Source of the DNA: Reticulitermes lucifugus
Lineage: Eukaryota > Arthropoda > Insecta > Blattodea > Rhinotermitidae
DNA length: 64,000 bases
Direction: 5' to 3'
NCBI GenBank assembly: GCA_026260175.1
Contig: JAKCWW010000468.1
Span: 1 to 64,000, forward strand
This document shows positions 59,094 through 64,000 of this stretch, piece after piece. The first letter of the stretch is position 1, and each line of letters begins with the position of its first letter. A program made the translations under genes and the position numbers. Below the pieces are notes generated by a model, which did no database searches, had not been told where the DNA came from, and saw nothing but the letters and a program-made list of their open reading frames with translations.

Positions 59094-62000
59094 ATATTGA
59101 TCTTACAGTGGGCTGGGATAGCGTAGTCGGTATAGTGACTCGCTACGGGCTGGACGGTCCGGGGATCGAATCCCGGTGGGGGCGAGATTTTTCACAGCCG
59201 TCCAGAACGGCCCTGGACCCACCCAGCCTCCTATACAATGGGTACCGGGGTAGAGCGGCTGGGGCGTGGAGTTGACCACCTACCCCCATCTAGTGCCAGG
59301 GTCAAAGAAAGAGTAGAGCTATACCTCTACCCCCCTCTGGGCCTTCATGGCCTGTTCTAGGGTGAACTTTACCTTTTTATACTACAAAATTTTAATTTTT
59401 AAATAAAACATAACATTTGTGAAATTTGAGGTTCTAACAGCAGTGGTTATTATTATTATTCAAGTATTCTGGGATGTTATGCTATGTTAACTGGTAAATA
59501 ATTACTGACATTTTGGAGAAGCATGCTGCATCCATCTTCAGGTTGTAGCAATCTAAGAAGAGTAGACTTGGCTTACCAGACCCTCCAAAATACCAGTAAC
59601 TCTTTACCAGTTAACACAGTATGACATCCCAGAAACCCAGACTTTTCATTCTAATGTCACATTTTTCTCTAAGGCAGTTACACAGATATTTGAGGAAAAA
59701 TGTGTATGTAGTGTTTTGGGGCTTATTTTTTCCTACAAAATATGTCAATAACCACAGTTAAAAATCTTTGTTTGAAAGTACAGCTTTTCAGTATGTTTCA
59801 AATATGATGGGAATGTACACCATAATTTAAAGTGACTAACATTCATCCCTCCAAAAAATAAAGCTAACACTGAACCATGTTCTATGATGATTATAGTCCA
59901 CACCATGGAAACTAATTTCCTTAAATCAAATTTATCATTATTCTGTTATCGATTAATTGGTCTTTAAAATGGTTCTTTTTAGTACAAAATTCTGTTTACA
60001 CCCCGTAATGCAGTATAAACATCCAGTTTATTTTATGAATTTAATGTCTGAAGTGCTGGATGACAAATTATAAATCCTAGGTATAAAGTGACATTACCTA
60101 ATAAAAGACTGGCTATGGATGAGGTAATGAGGCTGCAGGAACATAAAAGTAATGTGTGACTGAGACTGAATTCTTGCTGTGTCACACCCACCATCACTAC
60201 AGCAACTACAGCTGACATGAGTCCCACCACAATGGCCTGACACTGAAAAAAGCATCAAATCCTATAATGGTATTTTGAAAACTGTTTTGTGTACATGAAA
60301 TTCATAACTGAACTACATACATTGCTGCGACTAATAATATTATATCCACAATCTGTCAAATAACTTAAGTGCTTGTAATGTTGACATTCCATATGAAATT
60401 AAATTTAGCCAATTTAATTTTAGCCAAATTAAATTTAGCAGCTGTTATGCAGAAGATACAGTGGAACCCACTATTTACACTTACTAGTTATTTGATTGGT
60501 TGCTTAGGCAGTATCTTGTGTCAGTTAGGCAATATGTCAGTTACTCGGTCGTGTTTGTTGACTAAAGGAAAGCACCACAGCGAGGTGGTGATTTCAAGTT
60601 CAGTATCCTATCATTGTGCTTGCAGATCAATCTGTAGTGAGGGATTGAGGCCTGCATCTATTTCAGTTGCCTGTGTTCCACTGAGTTGCTTAGATAGATA
60701 ATCTAGTGAAACTGTGCTTTGTCAATAGTTTAACTCAAATACAAAATTATAGAACCAATAGATCTGTTTGCTCCAATGTGTAATGCACAGAGTGACTGTA
60801 ACGTAACTACTTGAATATGATTGACAATTTCATGTTGCCCTCTGTTTCTCAGTGCAACAGTTATGAAGAACTGCCTACTTCATGAAAGATGGAGAACCAA
60901 CATATTTTGCATTTTCTGTTCATGTATGGTATGACACCCATGTTCCTGGTTCATGGACTGGGGCCTAGGTTTGAAAATGGCACAAGAGCTGTAGAGATAT
61001 GACATTCCATTTAGAGATACAGCCTTTTAATATTACGTATTTACTGTCCAGTCACCCTCATCTAACACAGCTCAATGGAATTGCTTTTGTTACCCACTGT
61101 GGGGCAGTACCAGGTGGAAAAGTGTATTTTTACTCTTATCAATACTACAGTCACAACCAACACATACACTTGCAATACGTAATGAGGCTACTGGTTTCAG
61201 CTCAAAGAGCCATTATCAGGCCTATGACAGAAAACTATAAAAATCAAACTCCATACATTTTGGTAAGAGGAAAAACTCCCCCTTTGTAATTGAAGGCTTC
61301 TGCCGTGGTCGTAATGTTGCTTAAAATTTTTTGGGTTGTTGCCCGGCGTCAATTTTTGATGTACAACCAACGTTTCGGGATCACTTGTTTGTCTCATCTT
61401 AAGACCATGAAGATGGGACAAACAAGTGATCCCGAAACGTTGGTCATACACCAAAAATTGACGCCGGGCAACAACCCAAAAAATTTTAAGCAACAACTCC
61501 CCCTTTCTTTACAGTTACGTGTATAAATTGTATATCAATGTACAGTAAAACTCGCTTAAGACGTCCCCTGTTAAGATGTTTTCCCGCCTAAGACGTCAGG
61601 ATAAAAAAGCACCAAAATTCTCCCATTTGATTAACATTACACATTGCACTTTTAATACTTCCCCGCATAAGAAAATTTCACGCCTACGAAGTAACAAAAG
61701 TTGACGACGAAACAATTTTTTACCCGTTTAATACATTTTCTGTATCAAAATCTTAAACAATTTCTCCGAGCTTTCATTCGTTCTGTTTCCAAAATACAGC
61801 TTTCAAATAGCGCGGTCAGTTCATATAGCTTAACCTCCAAGGTCATTTCCGCAAGTTGCACACAGCAGAATGACACGACCTTATGGCGCGAGGGTGTTGT
61901 ATTTCTCTCGCGATGCAGAGACTACGATCAGTCAGTCCCAACTACTCGGTTCTCTGTCGCTCTTCCATCATGACGACCGAAAGATTGTACGGGGGGGCCG

Positions 62001-63664
62001 GAAGCCTATCCTAGCTATTCCGTGACCTGCATGAGCCTGCATTTGACAACGCTGGCATATGGATCCTGACTTGCGGCTTCAACTTGCCAGGCACTAGGAG
62101 GGAACTCAGGCAACCAGTAACATCTGAAGAAGTTTAGGCGCGCTAGCCGACACCACCCGGGGTTCCACCTTGCTGGCGCGAAGTACTACCGTGTGGCGCG
62201 GAAGCCATGTGAAGGTGGGGGGACAGCAGGCCATTTTTTATGTTCACGTTTTTATACTCATATGTTTTTTTATATTTTACATTTTTTACATTTACGTTGT
62301 AACATATACTTCTCTTAGGCAGCACATTTATATATTGATATACAGTTTATATATGTAATTGTAAAAAGGGGGGGAGTATTTCCTCTTACCAGAATGTATG
62401 AAGTTTGATTTTCATATTTTTCTGTCATAGGCCTGATGATGGCTCTGAGCTAAAACTGGTAGCCTGATTACTTATTGCAAGTGCATGTGTTGGTTGTGAC
62501 TACTATTGATAAGAGTAAAAATACACTTTTGCATGTACATACTAACGGGGATGTCTAATATTAAAATTAAAACCAGGTGGAAAGCATGACAGGAAATCCA
62601 GTCCATACTTGGCCACAATGTTTGTAGCCCATAAGTTTTTAATTTCTCTGGCAGGCTTGAAGCAACTATTTTCTGTCAATGTGTCCTTTCTTTGTGTTTT
62701 TGTCCTTTCCTTTCCAATTACATGGCAGGTTAGGGAGACAAATTTTGTGAAGTAGGATGAGTAAAAAAATACAATACAGTACACAGTGCAAATTGAAATG
62801 GCAACTGCACGTGTAGCAGCAGGCCTTTAAATGTCCACATACTGGGTTTTTATAGTTTATGTAAATAAATTTGCACTTGTCAGTGATGAAATACTGTATT
62901 TAATTATAAAATACCTGCACTAATGTTAAATTTCCGAAGATCATGCTCCATTTTTCCTTTGCATCATCCATATGTCCTAAATTGGCTTCTGTAGACAACC
63001 TTGATGCAAGGGTCATTTCTAAGTTCCCCTTTAGTCCTAGGAGGGATGGTACAAGGATGATGATTTCAGGCACTTGTATAAACACTTCCCAATTCTAAAA
63101 TCAGAGGAAGTACATGATTTGTAAACTCAGACATCTGCCATAGTTGATTGACTGCACTGCATATTTGTGCATCAATAACTGGATGGATGGACAGATGACA
63201 AATGGACCAGTGAATTCATGCAAGAATGAGTGAAGGAATGTTTGGATTGGAGTAGTAATTATTGTCACTATTATGATGGAGGCTCTTTTATTTGCAAACT
63301 TTGTACTGATTAACAATGTTTAAAAAGTAAAAGTGTCAGAGAAATAACAGGATTTGTTATCACTTCCATGACTGCTTCACAAGACTTACTTGAACATGTT
63401 CTAGGTAGAAACCTGCTCCAACCATACCCATCCCAGCAATAAAAAATGGCACCACAATTTGACAACCAATGCTTATGTGTGTCTCAGCAGAAGGTGTGGT
63501 AGACTCAACAGTGCAATGCTGTGCAGCACTGGATGCAGGAGCGTGCTTCACTGCCATGTTAGGTAGTGGTGAATCATCTGCATCAGAGGTAGGAAGCACG
63601 TCTATGTCTGTGAGTGCAAAAGGAAGCTCCTTTTCATCTTGAGGCCCCATCTCACTTCCTTCAT
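52812..63664 (-). CDS. SLC41A: SLC41-type (MgtE-like) magnesium transporter
   Basis: Exons in transcript order: 63390-63664, 62915-63094, 60098-60242, 58877-59023, 58057-58204, 55348-55553, 54185-54333, 52812-52991. All introns are GT/AG and phases match. From ATG 63650 the product is 471 residues, close to vertebrate SLC41A1 (513). It is a multi-pass membrane protein with two homologous halves. [18 protein letters not shown] (first half) mirrors [18 protein letters not shown] (second), and [13 protein letters not shown] mirrors [13 protein letters not shown]; the Asp of each GD lies in the pore helices by analogy with MgtE. SLC41 proteins move Mg2+ across plasma, and in one member mitochondrial, membranes. 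The frame stays open for 14 nt upstream of this Met to an acceptor, so a further 5' exon probably lies beyond the window. Convergent with MAST. Confidence 0.94.
52992..54184. other. SLC41 last intron
   Basis: 1.2 kb. A ~55-bp block at 53348-53402 (gaggttttctgtggtgtttc, then aattctgggatagt) recurs at 56012-56070. Nothing else recognised. Confidence 0.6.
54185..54333 (-). CDS. SLC41A: SLC41 exon: penultimate helices
   Basis: 149 nt between gtttcag and GTAAGG. Encodes [20 protein letters not shown] and [20 protein letters not shown] matches VIPGHLIFLYTI of human SLC41A1. Phase 0 out. Confidence 0.94.
54334..55347. other. SLC41 intron between 54333 and 55348
   Basis: 1.0 kb AT-rich, no features recognised. 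Confidence 0.6.
55348..55553 (-). CDS. SLC41A: SLC41 exon: second MgtE signature
   Basis: 206 nt between ttgctgcag and GTAAGT. Encodes [20 protein letters not shown] then [20 protein letters not shown], the second-half repeat of the [15 protein letters not shown] block. The open frame upstream of 55553 is intron read-through. Confidence 0.94.
55554..58056. other. SLC41 intron between 55553 and 58057
   Basis: 2.5 kb AT-rich; contains the second copy of the 55-bp block (56012-56070). No other repeats or exons recognised. Confidence 0.6.
58057..58204 (-). CDS. SLC41A: SLC41 exon: central helices
   Basis: 148 nt between attttcag and GTGAGT. Encodes [20 protein letters not shown] and a lysine-rich loop, then [25 protein letters not shown] is the SLC41 pattern opening the second half. 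Confidence 0.93.
58205..58876. other. SLC41 intron between 58204 and 58877
   Basis: Around 58470-58500 the sequence attcctttaatcagacgtcc resembles the Tigger end at 13184; no partner end was found. Otherwise plain. Confidence 0.45.
58877..59023 (-). CDS. SLC41A: SLC41 exon: first-half GD motif
   Basis: 147 nt between tctgcag and GTAAGA. Encodes [20 protein letters not shown] then [19 protein letters not shown], the signature aligned with the Mg2+ pore helix of MgtE. Confidence 0.95.
59058..59092 (+). repeat. (TTA)n microsatellite
   Basis: About 11 TTA/ATT units just upstream of a SINE head. Confidence 0.92.
59110..59388 (+). mobile_element. SINE family A, best preserved copy
   Basis: Head ggctgggatagcgtagtcgg with A-box region, then B-box ggggatcgaatcccgg; body cagcctcctatacaatgggt, ending gttctagggtgaactttacc and a T-rich stretch. 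Antisense copy at 15820-16099. Its CpG-containing, intact boxes suggest it is younger than the other SINEs here. Confidence 0.88.
59466..59634. mobile_element. foldback MITE with ~52-bp arms
   Basis: Left ttctgggatgttatgctatg and gttaactggtaaa; right is the inverted copy (tttaccagttaac, then agtatgacatcccagaa). Related to 19888-20145 by the ttctgggatatgac motif. Confidence 0.85.
60098..60242 (-). CDS. SLC41A: SLC41 exon: membrane segments 2-3
   Basis: 145 nt between tttttcag and GTAATG on the minus strand. Encodes [20 protein letters not shown] and [18 protein letters not shown], two hydrophobic helices in SLC41 order. Confidence 0.93.
61316..61494. repeat. near-perfect 85-bp hairpin
   Basis: Arms 61316-61400 and 61410-61494 are inverted copies differing at a handful of bases, with a ~9-bp centre. 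Arm motifs: gttgcttaaaattttttggg, gcccggcgtcaattttt, cgtttcgggatcacttgttt. The low divergence argues for a recent origin. Confidence 0.92.
61540..61625 (+). mobile_element. Tigger/pogo-like terminus, no partner
   Basis: Starts tacagtaaaactcgcttaag and contains the repeated unit aagacgtc, as in Tigger-type ends. The matching inverted end is not seen before 62530. Confidence 0.6.
62915..63094 (-). CDS. SLC41A: SLC41 exon: first MgtE signature
   Basis: 180 nt, phase 0 both ends. Reads [20 protein letters not shown], then [20 protein letters not shown], the most conserved SLC41 block, ending [14 protein letters not shown]. Confidence 0.95.
63095..63389. other. SLC41 intron 1
   Basis: 295 bp between the first two visible SLC41 exons; no features. 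Confidence 0.7.
63390..63664 (-). CDS. SLC41A: SLC41 exon with candidate start Met
   Basis: An acceptor-like ttttccag stands just upstream of 63664 and the donor GTAAGT follows 63390. ATG at 63650 begins [11 protein letters not shown], a hydrophilic N-terminus. The exon ends with the first membrane segment [20 protein letters not shown] and LEHVQ. Start choice is uncertain because the four preceding codons are open. Confidence 0.87.
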
Positions 63665-64000
63665 CTGGAAAATGATGAACAAGCTGCCACTCTTTTATAT
63701 AGTTTAATGATAAAGTATTCTTCAGACTGATGTGTCTGCATGATAATATTTCTATACAAATGATTTTTTAACTGCTTGCACTATGTTAAACCTTCATACT
63801 GCTAAGCTCCTGTGATATGAAAGCATTCCATAACAATGGGGTACAAAAAAAACAAGGACATGGCATCATGGAGGGCATTTGTTCAATATTGCCTCTGCAC
63901 ATCATCACAGACTTTGTGGTACCATACCAGAAACAAAATTTAATTTTTCTTTGGAATAGCCATTTTGTTTAACTCGCATGATGCAGCGCCAGTCTGTGGC
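63665..64000. other. upstream of first visible SLC41 exon
   Basis: AT-rich. No exon could be supported; the minus strand at 63965-64000 is open and relatively GC-rich but is cut by the window edge. Confidence 0.4.

Larger units (their letters stand above)
59024..60097. other. SLC41 intron between 59023 and 60098
   Basis: Contains a (TTA)n microsatellite (59058-59092), SINE A and a foldback MITE. 59640-60090 shows nothing. Confidence 0.7.
61118..62530. mobile_element. 1.4-kb composite element with ~175-bp inverted termini
   Basis: Left arm 61118-61289 and right arm 62355-62530 are inverted copies at roughly 85-90% identity: aagtgtatttttactcttat, cacaaccaacacat, gccattatcaggcctatgac, catacatttt-ggtaagagga. 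Inside are a perfect-looking hairpin (61316-61494), a Tigger-like terminus (61540-61625) and a GC-rich CpG-containing segment (~61800-62220). No transposase frame is seen. Confidence 0.85.
60243..62914. other. SLC41 intron 2 (2.7 kb)
   Basis: Mostly occupied by the composite inverted-repeat element 61118-62530. 60243-61110 and 62535-62910 hold nothing I recognise. Confidence 0.7.

Noticed and set aside
61197-61526. pair of open frames on opposite strands with near-identical proteins
   Set aside because: The identity is a direct consequence of the 61316-61494 inverted repeat; neither looks like a gene.

Overview
The window is AT-rich, intron-dense eukaryotic DNA with consensus GT/AG introns of up to about 8 kb and a dense load of degraded transposable elements. 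The protein sequences and element types (tRNA-headed SINEs, Penelope-like elements, mariner/Tc1, hAT and Tigger/pogo DNA transposons, RTE/CR1-like LINEs, foldback MITEs) point to an arthropod, most likely an insect with a large genome such as a cockroach or termite. The species cannot be fixed from sequence alone. There are no bacterial operons, CRISPR arrays or functional tRNA/rRNA genes.

Two host genes lie in convergent orientation. Gene 1 (+ strand, 1969-41594, 5' end outside the window) is a MAST-family microtubule-associated serine/threonine kinase, the family of vertebrate MAST1-4 and Drosophila drop out. Nineteen constitutive exons plus one candidate 66-nt cassette exon were assembled by hand. 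Every junction has GT/AG borders and a consistent phase, and the exons join into one open frame of 1,555 codons. They encode, in order, a Ser/Arg-rich N-terminal segment, the MAST pre-kinase region (DUF1908), a full AGC-type kinase domain, a linker, a PDZ domain, a basic region and a long Ser/Pro-rich tail. Gene 2 (- strand, CDS 52812-63664, most 5' part outside) is an SLC41-type (MgtE-related) magnesium transporter: eight exons, 471 residues from the first Met seen, with the two-fold internal repeat of the family and its natural stop.

Layout: 1-1968, repeats upstream of the first visible MAST exon; 1969-17082, MAST pre-kinase exons with the large TE-filled intron 6801-14701; 20473-30110, kinase exons; 30409-36205, linker and PDZ exons; 40056-41594, C-terminal exon and stop; 41595-52811, 3' UTR and intergenic DNA with large hairpin elements and LINE debris; 52812-63664, SLC41. 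A 31-N assembly gap sits at 33855-33885.

I found no candidate for a wholly new biological system. The parts most worth a second look are structural: an hAT MITE with a perfect 8-bp target duplication inside a LINE reverse transcriptase; a 1.4-kb composite element with about 175-bp inverted termini enclosing a near-perfect 85-bp hairpin, a Tigger end and a GC-rich core; a roughly 770-bp foldback element between the convergent genes; a MAST cassette exon and alternative 3' end; and a TE-derived pseudo-exon in the MAST gene.
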